A stretch of DNA of 46,753 nt, from assembly GCA_944381505.1 (NCBI GenBank), contig CALWLK010000004.1:1-46753 (forward strand). Reading direction: 5' to 3'. Shown in pieces: positions 8,366 through 17,769 of the stretch (its first letter is position 1; every line of letters begins with the position of its first letter). The stretch comes from an uncultured Lachnospiraceae bacterium (lineage in GTDB: Bacteria; Bacillota; Clostridia; Lachnospirales; Lachnospiraceae). The notes beneath the pieces are model-generated. The model saw nothing but the letters and a program-made list of their open reading frames with translations. It was not told the DNA's origin and made no database searches. Both the position numbers and the translations under genes were made by a program.

Positions 8366-9739
8366 ATGTCGACAATGAAGATAATTGGCATTTTTGGGTT
8401 GATTGCTGTAGTGCCGGGGCTTTTAGGCTTGCTGAGATTATATTTTAAATTCGGTGATTCGGCATGGAACACTTTAAAGCGGGGCTTCCGATTGGGGCTT
8501 TCGTTTAAGCTTGGAACAGCCGTGCTTGCCATAGCTTGTGCAGGGCTGTTCGGACTGTGCTATCAGGCTGCCTCGGGAGGAGAAGCCGTAGCGATCATTT
8601 CGCTGAATTATCCTGATGCGTCCAAGGGGCAGAATGCCAACGGAACCAGATTTAACATGTCGGAGATCCTGTGTCAAGAGGTTCTGGAGAGAGCTATCAG
8701 AAAAGGAGCGTTTGAAAATGTGACGGTGGAAGATCTTTCTGATTGTCTCTCCGTAACACCTACGGTGCAGGGAGATTCCACTTCAGAGGACGCCTACCAT
8801 ATCTCTACGGAGTACGCGGTTATCTACAGGGAAAACGAAAAGACAGCACATCTTGATGCGAAAAATGTTGTCGGGGTAGTGGCGAATGCATACAAGGAAT
8901 TTTATATAGACAAGTATACAGATAATTTTGTGGCCTTGGATATCCAAATTGATCCGGAAGCTGATTTCAGCGGTTTGGACTATTTGGATATTGCAACCTA
9001 TCTGGAAAATCAGACCAATGTGATCTCGAATTATATGTATGCGCTCGGAGACGAGAATCCCGGCTTCATCTCTTCAGCAGGCGAGTCCTTCTATGAGCTG
9101 GCGGCACAGATAAGAGATATACGGTCCGTTCAGATCAATGACAATCTGAAGGCTTATCTTCTTCAGAACGGGATATCAAAAGACAGAGACAAATATATCG
9201 GACGGCTGACATATAACAACACTCTCTCAGGCTTTGAAAGAGAGAAGGATACCGCTTCTTATGATATCAGAAATGAAGCGATAGAAATGTATTCCGAAGA
9301 AATGACCCGTGTGGTCCTGGTTCCTACTTGGGACGAGGCCGGAGAATACTATATGGGCAGAACCAAGGTGGGCATAGATACCCTCTCCGTGGAAGCGGAG
9401 GCCTATAGTCAGCAGGCAGCGGCCACACAAAAGGAGATAGAGACAAATGACGAGACCATTCGCGCAATGGAGCAGAATGGGACGGATGGAATTGATGAAA
9501 AAGCTGAGATGATGATAGCGGATATCAGCAGCTCCATTGAACAGATCGCTGATAAGGCGCAAAAGGCCGGCCGGGAATATTCTGAAGCAAAGCTAAATTC
9601 TCTTATGTCAGGTACGGTTATCGAAGATTCTTTCCTGAGAGAGGTCATTCCGGTGGCTGTTTTTGTAATTCTGTTCTATATGGCGCTGAATGTATTTGTC
9701 GGCTCTTTCCGGAAAAAGACATCAGACAGGATGAGATGA
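8366..9739 (+). CDS. Wzz-like polysaccharide co-polymerase / chain-length regulator (first copy)
   Basis: A 457-residue membrane protein with hydrophobic segments at about 5-23 and 46-67, a large extracytoplasmic region rich in helix, and a closing membrane segment at about 430-450. This hairpin topology and the early strand AVAIISLNYPDAS followed by NGTRFNMSEIL are characteristic of Wzz/chain-length determinant proteins. Such proteins set the number of repeat units added by a Wzy polymerase. There is no kinase or tyrosine-rich tail. It is followed 46 bases later by a second, diverged member of the family, so the two may form one mixed complex. Family call is moderately strong; similarity was judged by eye. 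Confidence 0.7.
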   Translation: MSTMKIIGIFGLIAVVPGLLGLLRLYFKFGDSAWNTLKRGFRLGLSFKLGTAVLAIACAGLFGLCYQAASGGEAVAIISLNYPDASKGQNANGTRFNMSEILCQEVLERAIRKGAFENVTVEDLSDCLSVTPTVQGDSTSEDAYHISTEYAVIYRENEKTAHLDAKNVVGVVANAYKEFYIDKYTDNFVALDIQIDPEADFSGLDYLDIATYLENQTNVISNYMYALGDENPGFISSAGESFYELAAQIRDIRSVQINDNLKAYLLQNGISKDRDKYIGRLTYNNTLSGFEREKDTASYDIRNEAIEMYSEEMTRVVLVPTWDEAGEYYMGRTKVGIDTLSVEAEAYSQQAAATQKEIETNDETIRAMEQNGTDGIDEKAEMMIADISSSIEQIADKAQKAGREYSEAKLNSLMSGTVIEDSFLREVIPVAVFVILFYMALNVFVGSFRKKTSDRMR

Positions 9740-9785
9740 TCTCATATGACCGGGATAAAGGCCGGTGGAAAGGATAAGTTATAGT

Positions 9786-11786
9786 ATGAAGGAATTTCAG
9801 ATTTCTCGTTATATCAAAAAGTGGCTTCCTCTGATAATCGTGGCATGTATTGTAATGACAGCTGCAGTATATCTGTTTTTGTCATTCTCCCAGTCCTATG
9901 TCGCCTCTGCGGTAATTCGCTTTAATAATGAGAATGCGGTGGAAGGAAAAAATCCGGACGGCAGCGATTTGGATGTAAATAGTATTAAAGCTTCATCTAT
10001 CATGTCTCAGGTGATCAATAATCTTGAGCTTGATCAAAATCTGTATTCGGTGGACAGCCTGATCTCACGCATTCAGATCACCGAGGTGATCGACGAGGAC
10101 GAACAGGAGCGTAAGGACGCGCTGCTTGAATTGGGCGAGGAATATACATATGAGCCCACCACATTTATCGTGTCCTTTGAGGCCACCAACAGCGAGGGCC
10201 GAGAATTTGCCGGAAAAGTGCTGGACGAGCTTTTGGACGTATATTTTTCAGACTACAGCGAGCTCTATATAAACAGCGCTTCAACTGTCAACTCCATAAG
10301 CGAGATCTACGACTCAAATTATGATTACATAGAAATGGTTGAGCTCATTAATGACAATATCGGCGACACGGTCAACACTCTTTCGAGCCGTATTTCAAAT
10401 AACAGCACCTTCCGCTCGGCGACCACAGGCTACAGCTTTACAGATTTGGCTACGGAATTTAATTACATCAAGTCCGTAAAGATTTCCGAGCTTTTTTCTC
10501 AGATCTTCAAGTATCAGATAACAAAAGATAAGGACTTGCTGATATCAAAATATAATGAGAGGATCAAGGAAAACGGGCTTGCAGGCTCGGAAGCGCAGAA
10601 GAAGATCGACGATGTGCTGGAGCTTATGGATCTCTACGTTGAAAAAATGCGCGAGTCCGGAAATACCAACATTACCTCGGAATATATTTTGGATGAAGTA
10701 CACAACAGGGATCTTACGGACATCTATGGTGAACTCGTAGGAAACGGAGCGCAGACTGTTACCTATGACAAATTGATTTACAGCTGGAGGGACAATAAAG
10801 ACACAGATACATACGCCGTGATCGGTTCCGCGTACTGCAGATATGTACTTAATGAGTTTAATCGCTGTACAGGGGCGGACAGCCCGGCACCGATCGTATC
10901 GGAAGTCTCAGCTGCATCCGTGGACGGAACCGGGACGGACACTGCGGCTCAGACCGAGGCGGACGCTGCCGGATCATTTTTGAACCGGGAGATCGAAGAA
11001 AACACTTCTCCCTGCGCCGACTCTGATCTTACTTGCGCGGCTTTGAATACGCCGGGATATGACGGCATTGTAGAAGAGGTGCAGAATGAGATCCGCAGCC
11101 TGCTGGCGGAGCTGGATGAATTATACCGCATAGTTGAAGCGACAAACACTGAATATAATGAATATTTAGGCGCTGCCAACATTTCCACACTGTCTACCTC
11201 CTCCGTGAACGGAACTATAAATGTGGCTCTGTATACAGGGCTGGCGGCAGTATTTTTCCTGGTGATCTGCTGCTGCGGAGCTGTTCTGCTGGGACGCCTC
11301 AATGATATCATCCGATATGTATTCTACATGGATCATTTTGTGGAGATGAATAACAGGATAGCCTTTGACAATTATATCAAGACCTCGGGCAGGAAGCTTT
11401 TGAGCAATGATACCGCTTGTATCATGATTGCGATCAAAAACCAGAGAATGATCAACAATCAGTTTGGCAGGGACAGCGGAGACAAGCTGATCAAATTCTT
11501 TGCAGACAACATCAAAGAAACATTTGGGGAGGAAGGAAGCTATATTGCATATAACGGCAATGCTCAGTTCTTTGTGATCGAAAAAAGCATGCAGATGCCT
11601 CAGGCACAAAAGCTTTTGGAGTATTTCAAGCTTATTGTAGATAAAAGGGAGTTGCTCAGGGAAGCGGAAATCGAATATGAGATGGGACTTGCACATGCCG
11701 GACAGGAAGGCATACACAGGATCCGCAGTCTTGTCTCAAAGGCTGTAGCCAACCGAAAGAATTATGTTTCAAAGCCCGGGGATTAA
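9786..11786 (+). CDS. Wzz-like co-polymerase fused to a degenerate GGDEF domain (second copy)
   Basis: A 666-residue protein. A first membrane helix is at 13-34, then a long extracytoplasmic helical domain opening with AVIRFNNENA and NPDGSDLDVNSIKASSIMS, as in Wzz proteins. A second membrane helix lies near 478-502. The cytoplasmic C-terminus (about 515-666) has the order and spacing of a GGDEF domain, with NRIAFDNYI near its start. The signature is GNAQF at 591-595 instead of GGDEF, and no RxxD I-site precedes it, so it cannot be a cyclase. ATG 9786 is preferred to a GTG at 9765 because AAAGGAT lies 10 bases before it. Likely a chain-length regulator that senses a cytoplasmic signal; the ligand is inference. 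Confidence 0.75.
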   Translation: MKEFQISRYIKKWLPLIIVACIVMTAAVYLFLSFSQSYVASAVIRFNNENAVEGKNPDGSDLDVNSIKASSIMSQVINNLELDQNLYSVDSLISRIQITEVIDEDEQERKDALLELGEEYTYEPTTFIVSFEATNSEGREFAGKVLDELLDVYFSDYSELYINSASTVNSISEIYDSNYDYIEMVELINDNIGDTVNTLSSRISNNSTFRSATTGYSFTDLATEFNYIKSVKISELFSQIFKYQITKDKDLLISKYNERIKENGLAGSEAQKKIDDVLELMDLYVEKMRESGNTNITSEYILDEVHNRDLTDIYGELVGNGAQTVTYDKLIYSWRDNKDTDTYAVIGSAYCRYVLNEFNRCTGADSPAPIVSEVSAASVDGTGTDTAAQTEADAAGSFLNREIEENTSPCADSDLTCAALNTPGYDGIVEEVQNEIRSLLAELDELYRIVEATNTEYNEYLGAANISTLSTSSVNGTINVALYTGLAAVFFLVICCCGAVLLGRLNDIIRYVFYMDHFVEMNNRIAFDNYIKTSGRKLLSNDTACIMIAIKNQRMINNQFGRDSGDKLIKFFADNIKETFGEEGSYIAYNGNAQFFVIEKSMQMPQAQKLLEYFKLIVDKRELLREAEIEYEMGLAHAGQEGIHRIRSLVSKAVANRKNYVSKPGD

Positions 11787-11828
11787 GAAATGACCTTGGC
11801 GGAAAGTATATGAAAAGGAGAGAAGCCG

Positions 11829-13109
11829 GTGTTTGAAAAACAGGTAAGTAAAAATATAGCCGCAGTATACTTCATTGTACTTGCTGTATTAAGTTACTAT
11901 TTTGTCGATAAAACACTCACGGCTACTATAGGTATCGCTTTTCGCCAAATTTTTGTTGTACTTTTTATCTTATCAGGCTTTGTGTGCTGGCTAATCAAAC
12001 CGGATATCGCGAGGACCTCAATTTTATTGAGGTCCTCATTGGTACTTTGCGTTCCGCTTGCCGTAATGGTCTTAATATCCCTTTTCCTGTGGGTCTTTCA
12101 ACAAACGGAGATAGAGATCATCGCTAATGCCTTTTATACGTATTTTCTGTATATGAACGAAATACTGGCTGTTTTGGTGGCGGTTGTGTTTCTGCTTTTA
12201 TTTGGCGAAAGAGGGATATGGTACAACCTTTTTGCTATCATAATCGCCAACCTGCTTTTGATAGCAACTATCATGGCGGAGCATGGTGTCGGAGCATATC
12301 TTAATGAGCTGTGGATATTGATAAAGACCTTTGCGGGAGAGACCGGAGATATTATTAGGGAGGCGGAGATACATGAGCTGGCCTTTTGCCTCGGCTTGTA
12401 CGAACTCTATATGATCTTGAATTTCCGTAAAAAGCTATGGTTTATTTTGCTCTTTATCGCAGCAACCTTCTGCTTTGTCTCCGCCTTTAAGAGGATCGCC
12501 ATGGTCGCGATACTGGTGGCGAGTATTTTGGGACTGATATTAAAATTCCCGGCAAGGAGGAAAGGCGCGGCTACGCTTTCCAAGGTGATCATGATCATGG
12601 TGGCCGCCCTCGGCATATTGGCATATGCCTATATATTTGCGGTAAAGATGGGAGTCTTCCAACAGCTGGAGGAGCAGGGCGTCAACGTCACAGGAAGAGC
12701 GGATATATATGAGCTGTTTGATAAATACTATACTTTTTCCCCGGCGTATATAGGATACGGGATGGGCTATGTGTATTATCTTCTCAATTCAGAGATATCG
12801 CTGTATACCTCGGCGATCCACAATGATTTCCTGGGAATGTATATTGATCTGGGCTTTTGGGGATTTTTGATCTGGTTCATTTCAGGCTTTGCCCTGAGAG
12901 TATGGTATTTCGGGCGAAACGGAAAAACGGAGAATAAAGCTGTGGTATTTGCCATCATGGTCTACATGTTTATCGTCTTCAGCACGGATAATACCCTTAC
13001 CTTCCAGATGGTATATTCCGTCACCGCGCTCATCATTATGGGCCAGGGATTTGACAAAAAAACCCGGGAAGAGGAAAAACGATTATTCGGCAGTGCTCAA
13101 AGGACATAA
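11829..13109 (+). CDS. Wzy-like polysaccharide polymerase (O-antigen polymerase/ligase family)
   Basis: A 426-residue integral membrane protein with about ten hydrophobic helices and a larger outside loop (around residues 275-325, containing YIGYGMGYVYYLL and the HNDFLGMYIDLG block). That pattern is typical of Wzy/O-antigen-ligase family proteins, where a conserved His-Asn region lies near the end of the large loop. It should join lipid-linked repeat units on the outer face of the membrane. It starts at GTG 11829, with AAGGAGAG eight bases upstream. Its place directly after the two chain-length regulators supports the assignment. Wzy sequences diverge quickly, so topology and context carry much of the call. 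Confidence 0.8.
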   Translation: MFEKQVSKNIAAVYFIVLAVLSYYFVDKTLTATIGIAFRQIFVVLFILSGFVCWLIKPDIARTSILLRSSLVLCVPLAVMVLISLFLWVFQQTEIEIIANAFYTYFLYMNEILAVLVAVVFLLLFGERGIWYNLFAIIIANLLLIATIMAEHGVGAYLNELWILIKTFAGETGDIIREAEIHELAFCLGLYELYMILNFRKKLWFILLFIAATFCFVSAFKRIAMVAILVASILGLILKFPARRKGAATLSKVIMIMVAALGILAYAYIFAVKMGVFQQLEEQGVNVTGRADIYELFDKYYTFSPAYIGYGMGYVYYLLNSEISLYTSAIHNDFLGMYIDLGFWGFLIWFISGFALRVWYFGRNGKTENKAVVFAIMVYMFIVFSTDNTLTFQMVYSVTALIIMGQGFDKKTREEEKRLFGSAQRT

Positions 13110-13141
13110 GCGGCGCCTGATGTTCTGAAAGAAGGGTGAAT

Positions 13142-14164
13142 ATGTATTTTTCAGTGATAGTCCCTGTTTATGGCATAGAAGACTGTCTCTGCGACAGTGT
13201 TGACAGCATATTAAATCAATCGTTTGAGGATTTTGAACTGATATTGGTGGATGACGGCTCGCCGGATAAGTGTCCTGATATCTGTGATGCATATGCAAAA
13301 AAGGATGGCAGGGTCCGAGTCATTCATAAAGAAAACGGGGGCCAGGCCGATGCCCGCAAGGCGGGGCTTCGACTCGCAAAGGGAAAGTATATTGTCTACA
13401 TCGACGGCGATGATATGGTAGAAGAGTCGATGCTGGAGGATGCCTGTAAACTGTTGGAAAAATACCATGTGGATCTGGTGTCCTTTGCATATGCCTCGGG
13501 AGCAGGAAGCGATAGAAAAGCTTACAGTCAAGCTATATGTGAACCTGTGGCTGAGGGGTATTATGACAAGGAGAGAATGAAGCGGGAAATCTATCCGAAG
13601 CTGCTGTCAGACAAATATTCAAAGGCCATGTTTTATACGCTGTGTATAAAGGCGATTAAAAGGGAGTTGATATACAGCTGTCAGATGGATGTAGACAGCC
13701 GCTCACGCCTGTGCGAGGATATCATGTGCATCGTTCCCGCCTATCTCAAAGCGGACCGGATCTATATAAGCCATAAGGTAGAGTATTATTATCGCTACCG
13801 CCCGGAGTCGTCCAGCAGGCTTTTTCAGACCTCAAAGTTTTACGAGCTGATCCTGGGACTGCAGTTTTTTGAAAAGCTGCCTGTGAGCTATGCCTGTGAC
13901 TTTTCGGGGCAGATCGACAGATATGCCCTGAGCATAAGCTTTAACATGCTTGATGCCGCAGCAAAGGGCGGAGACAGGGAGCAGCTTTCCGAGATATGCC
14001 GATACTTTGAAGATCCCGTTTTAAAGAGGCATATCTCAGATGCGCATTTAAAGAAAATGACTGTAAAAAAAAGGATCACAGCTAGATTGATGAGGCTTAA
14101 CAAAATTAAATATGCTTGGCGCTTTTTGAGAGCATGCGCCTTGATAAAAGAGAGATTCGGATGA
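13142..14164 (+). CDS. Family 2 glycosyltransferase
   Basis: A 340-residue cytoplasmic GT-A enzyme that adds a sugar from a nucleotide donor to a lipid-linked acceptor. The N-terminal block has IVPVYG, LILVDDGSPD, ENGGQADARKAGL and the metal-binding IDGDD motif near residue 95. The rest is the variable acceptor-binding half. ATG 13142 is used rather than the GTG six bases earlier because AGAAGGG is better spaced for it. The stop overlaps the next start as ATGA. Donor and acceptor sugars are not predictable. Confidence 0.9.
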   Translation: MYFSVIVPVYGIEDCLCDSVDSILNQSFEDFELILVDDGSPDKCPDICDAYAKKDGRVRVIHKENGGQADARKAGLRLAKGKYIVYIDGDDMVEESMLEDACKLLEKYHVDLVSFAYASGAGSDRKAYSQAICEPVAEGYYDKERMKREIYPKLLSDKYSKAMFYTLCIKAIKRELIYSCQMDVDSRSRLCEDIMCIVPAYLKADRIYISHKVEYYYRYRPESSSRLFQTSKFYELILGLQFFEKLPVSYACDFSGQIDRYALSISFNMLDAAAKGGDREQLSEICRYFEDPVLKRHISDAHLKKMTVKKRITARLMRLNKIKYAWRFLRACALIKERFG

Positions 14165-14910
14165 ATATTGCAGAGCTGATCACAGAAAAAATAAAAACCG
14201 TCAGAAAACGGCTGCTGTACCACCATAGGTACAGCTCCGACGCCTATTTGAATCACCTTCGCAGAGGCGGTGCAAGGATAGATAAAACAGTTCAGATAGT
14301 AATGCCGGAGACTGTATTTATCGACGCAACAGCTCCGTATATGCTTGATATGGGGAAAAACGTGTTTATAGCAGGAGGTGTTACGATCCTCACCCATGAC
14401 GCCTGCTGGATGGTACTGAAGGCGGAGGACGGAATGATCAGAGGACATGTGGCGCCTGTAAAGATCGGCAACAATGTCTTTATAGGGATGAACAGCACCA
14501 TACTCTGCGGCGTCAAGATCTGCGACAATGTGATCATAAGCGCCAACAGTCTGGTTGCATCCTCTATCAATGAGCCCGGGGTGTATGCCGGAAATCCGGC
14601 GAGACTTGCGGTTCCTTTGAAACAATATAGCGGTATAAGGGAGGCGAGACAGCTGAGGGAGGCTTATCAGGTGGCCTCATGTTGGTTTTCCTCCTTTAAA
14701 ACCAAGCCCCCCAAGGAGATATTCTCGGATTATTTTTGGCTGTTTGAGCCGAGGAAAACAGAAGAGCTTCCGGAAAGATTTTTGTTTCAAATGAGGCTGT
14801 GCGGGAATTTTGAAAAGACAAAGAAAGAGTTTTTGAATTCCGAACCGGAGTTTTCTGATTACGATGAATTTTGGGATTGGTGTATGGAGAAGATCAACAG
14901 GGAGAAATAG
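14161..14910 (+). CDS. Hexapeptide-repeat acyltransferase
   Basis: A 249-residue protein with a left-handed beta-helix built of hexapeptide repeats (KIGNNVFIGMNSTILCGVK and CDNVIISANSLV) and the closing NPAR motif near residue 148, as in WbbJ/Maa-type O-acetyltransferases. It likely transfers an acetyl or related acyl group from a CoA donor to a sugar. A C-terminal extension of about 85 residues rich in aromatic and acidic residues follows the helix. The start overlaps the preceding stop (ATGA), which fixes the start at 14161. It sits between two glycosyltransferases. Confidence 0.85.
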   Translation: MNIAELITEKIKTVRKRLLYHHRYSSDAYLNHLRRGGARIDKTVQIVMPETVFIDATAPYMLDMGKNVFIAGGVTILTHDACWMVLKAEDGMIRGHVAPVKIGNNVFIGMNSTILCGVKICDNVIISANSLVASSINEPGVYAGNPARLAVPLKQYSGIREARQLREAYQVASCWFSSFKTKPPKEIFSDYFWLFEPRKTEELPERFLFQMRLCGNFEKTKKEFLNSEPEFSDYDEFWDWCMEKINREK

Positions 14911-14911
14911 T

Positions 14912-15991
14912 ATGTGTATGCCTCAGGTCTCAATAGTTATTAGCGTCTATAACGGCTCGGATTTTTTGGAGGAGGCTCTGGAGAGCATTATTGCTCAGAC
15001 ATATAAAAATTGGGAATGTATCGTTATTGACGACTGTTCATCGGACAAAACCCCTCTGATATTAGAAAAGTACATAGAGGAGGAAAACAGGATCATCGTC
15101 CTTAGAAATCCTGTCAATTCAGGGCTTGCCGCTTCGCTGAACCGGGGGATAGCGGCAGCCTCCGGGAAATATATAGTCAGGATGGATGCGGACGATATCT
15201 GCAGACCGGACAGGATAGAGCGTCAGGTAAGCTTTATGGAGAGACACCCGGAGGTGTCTGTCTCCTCCTGCAGGTTTTTTTCACTTTGCGGCTCTGAAGC
15301 TGTTCCTCAGATGCTCGGAGAAAAGGGCGATCCTGAATCAACCAAGGCCCTTTTTTTGTTTTTTGACCCCATACTCCATCCGGGAGTGATAGCAAAGACA
15401 GAAGACATGAGGGAAATGACGTATTCCTCGGAGTATTCGCGGACAGAGGATCTGAAGCTGTGGACCGAAATGCTGATCCGGGGAAAAAAGTTTGCGGTAC
15501 AGGGCGAGTACCTTATGCTGTATAGGATCCATGAAAACCAAGTCACAGGCAAGTTTCACGAAAAACAGAGGGAGCAGTATAAAAAAATAATACTGCGGTT
15601 TTATGAGAAGATGCTGTTTTGCCTGTCTGAGGAGGAGGTGGAGCTGTTAGCTGAAGGAATCTACTATAAAGAAAAGGTTTCCGTGGAGGATTCCCGAAAA
15701 TTCTTTGTAAAGGTCCAAAGGGAGAACAAGGAAAAATTCGACCGACAGGCTGTGAAATATGCTGTCTTTGACGCTTATAAGGGCTTTCGGCACTGTGGAG
15801 TTTCGAGAATAAAAATGCTTATAAGTATGCTAAGGCTCACGGGACTTTTATTTACACTTTCGGAATTGCTGCGAAGAAGGAGGGCAACCTGCGAGGATAT
15901 AGCTTTGGCGGATGAGGCGGCGCCTATGTTCGGGTTGAGATTCAAAAGTAAGGATGGGAATATTTTGACTTATACAAAAGGAGAAAAATGA
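14912..15991 (+). CDS. Family 2 glycosyltransferase
   Basis: A 359-residue GT-A enzyme with IVISVYNGSDF, CIVIDDCSSDKT, PVNSGLAASLNRGI and the RMDADD metal-binding motif, typical of the WcaA-like branch. The ATG at 14912 is one base past the previous stop and has AGGGAGA at seven bases, so it is preferred to longer starts inside the upstream gene. The stop overlaps the following ACP start as ATGA. It should add one sugar of the repeat unit. Confidence 0.9.
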   Translation: MCMPQVSIVISVYNGSDFLEEALESIIAQTYKNWECIVIDDCSSDKTPLILEKYIEEENRIIVLRNPVNSGLAASLNRGIAAASGKYIVRMDADDICRPDRIERQVSFMERHPEVSVSSCRFFSLCGSEAVPQMLGEKGDPESTKALFLFFDPILHPGVIAKTEDMREMTYSSEYSRTEDLKLWTEMLIRGKKFAVQGEYLMLYRIHENQVTGKFHEKQREQYKKIILRFYEKMLFCLSEEEVELLAEGIYYKEKVSVEDSRKFFVKVQRENKEKFDRQAVKYAVFDAYKGFRHCGVSRIKMLISMLRLTGLLFTLSELLRRRRATCEDIALADEAAPMFGLRFKSKDGNILTYTKGEK

Positions 15992-16227
15992 TGGACAGAA
16001 CGGCTGTGGAACAAAAAGTCAAGGAGATAGTTTCAAATCTGACAGGGACGGGTGATATAAGCCCCGAGATGGATATTATGGAGGATCTTGGGTTTTCTTC
16101 CATAAGCTTGATGGAACTCATTGACTGTTTAGAGCAGGAGTTTCACATAAGTATTAAAGTTACGGAGCTTAAAAGAATATTTACCTTCGGAGATCTCGTT
16201 GACATGACAGAGAAAAAAGTCGGGTAA
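15988..16227 (+). CDS. Acyl carrier protein (first copy)
   Basis: A 79-residue four-helix carrier with the block DLGFSSISLMEL. Ser38 occupies the position that receives the 4'-phosphopantetheine arm. The motif is diverged from the classic DSL of fatty-acid ACPs, so it is more likely a dedicated carrier. It starts inside the stop of the upstream glycosyltransferase with a strong AAAGGAGA site. It ends the first forward block; the convergent flippase ends 12 bases later. A second ACP lies at 22495 next to a ligase. What is loaded here and by which enzyme is not shown. Confidence 0.88.
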   Translation: MMDRTAVEQKVKEIVSNLTGTGDISPEMDIMEDLGFSSISLMELIDCLEQEFHISIKVTELKRIFTFGDLVDMTEKKVG

Positions 16228-16239
16228 GCGGAGGGAGCC

Positions 16240-17769
16240 TTAAGCTCGGCGCCCTGAAATGAGCTTTGAGACCGTGGCAAACATGGTGGAGAACTCCTTC
16301 GTTCGGAAAGAGAGAAGGAGGAAGATCAAGTTGGGAACGATCAGGCAGATCACGCACCGGATAAACAGCCCGGGAAGTCCGTCTGCTGTTACTGCCATAC
16401 ATATAAAGCCTGTGATAATACAGCCGGCAGCCGTTGCTGCGGTGTAGATAAAAAGTCGCAGTACAAAGGGCCTCATGCTGCAGTGAAACAGCTTGCGGTG
16501 AATGATCATAGTCTGCCAAGGGTAGGAGATCAGAAGGAGGGACAAGATGGTGGAGATCAGGATACCGTAAACGCCGATAAACTGCACCAAAACAATGTTT
16601 GCAATTAAATTGAACAGATTTGAGGCGTAGGAACGCCACATATCTTCGCGCCAGAGTCCGGCGGCATCTTTATAGGTGCTCTGGACATTTTTTAATTGAA
16701 ATACATAGAAATATGCGCAGAAACAGATCACTACCCCAAAGTCAAACATCAGATCCTCTCCAACCCAAAGCTTCATAAACGGCTGATAAAGACAAAAGAG
16801 ACAGACGGTGCACCAACCGATGAGCCAAGCGTTGATGAAGGTGAGATTCATGTAATCTCTGTAGTTTTTTTCGTCAGACTCTGTAACGATGCTGTTGCCT
16901 ACTGAAGCCGTTATGGAATTATATACTGTTGAGATGACAGTGATGATCGCACTCATGATGTAGTAATAGTTATTGTATTTTGCCAGTACAATGAGTCCCA
17001 TAAAGCCGGAGATCACTACGCTGTCCACCGCATTGTAGATAACCGTCGTTATCTTTACGCTCAGAAGTGCCGTCGTCTTTTGAAATATCTGCCGCCTTGT
17101 TTCTTTGCTGAGATGTCCATGGCAGGAGTATTCGGGGTAGGATCTTTTTGCCGCGTATGCCGTCAGAAGATTGGTTATGACGGAGGCCGCGGGAAGCATG
17201 AGCACGTAATAGTAGTAATTTTTCACAGTCAATAAAATAATGATTTGGATCGACGTTTTTATAAACTCCACAAAGAGGGTTATGATCAAGAAGACATCGC
17301 TTCGCTGGTGGGCTATGAGCAGGGAAGAGCTGTAACCGAAACATATATAGCTCAAGACTACATTCAGCAAGTTTATAAAATATAGGATATAAATATTTAC
17401 ATCCGCTTCTACCGTGCCTGCGATCAAATAACGGATAAAGGGCATGATAGCCATACCGATGGCAAAAATAACGATGCCGATGAGAAAGTAGATTTTTCTG
17501 TACAGATTTAAAAGGGCGCAGATCATTTCAGAATCATGTTCTGCTATGGGCTTATACATACAGAAGGTAACGGCAGTCCCGAAGCCCAGCTCGGCCAGGC
17601 TCAAAATCTTTAAAACAGAAGTAAACAGGCTGTTTAGGCCCAGGTATTCCGCACCCAAGGTTTGTATCATTACCGTTCTCAGCAGAAATGACAAAAACAG
17701 GCTGCCGAATTTTACGATGATCCCCCATATGGCGTTAAATTTCGCGCGCTCCATCCTTCCCGGACTCAT
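16240..17769 (-). CDS. Wzx-type polysaccharide flippase
   Basis: A 509-residue membrane protein with 12 or more hydrophobic helices across its length, of the MATE-like polysaccharide transporter (MOP) family. The opening FGSLFLSFLLRTVMIQTLG and GLNSLFTSVL blocks are typical. It moves undecaprenyl-linked repeat units to the outer face for polymerization. It is the last gene of a three-gene reverse block; its ATG overlaps the preceding TAA (TAATG), and GAAAGGAAAG lies before it. It converges on the first ACP with no strong terminator visible between them. Confidence 0.92.
   Translation of the reverse strand: MSPGRMERAKFNAIWGIIVKFGSLFLSFLLRTVMIQTLGAEYLGLNSLFTSVLKILSLAELGFGTAVTFCMYKPIAEHDSEMICALLNLYRKIYFLIGIVIFAIGMAIMPFIRYLIAGTVEADVNIYILYFINLLNVVLSYICFGYSSSLLIAHQRSDVFLIITLFVEFIKTSIQIIILLTVKNYYYYVLMLPAASVITNLLTAYAAKRSYPEYSCHGHLSKETRRQIFQKTTALLSVKITTVIYNAVDSVVISGFMGLIVLAKYNNYYYIMSAIITVISTVYNSITASVGNSIVTESDEKNYRDYMNLTFINAWLIGWCTVCLFCLYQPFMKLWVGEDLMFDFGVVICFCAYFYVFQLKNVQSTYKDAAGLWREDMWRSYASNLFNLIANIVLVQFIGVYGILISTILSLLLISYPWQTMIIHRKLFHCSMRPFVLRLFIYTAATAAGCIITGFICMAVTADGLPGLFIRCVICLIVPNLIFLLLSFRTKEFSTMFATVSKLISGRRA

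Noticed and set aside
13136-13141. GTG start for the first GT2 gene
   Set aside because: The GTG overlaps the AGAAGGGTG ribosome site needed for translation; ATG 13142 is better placed.
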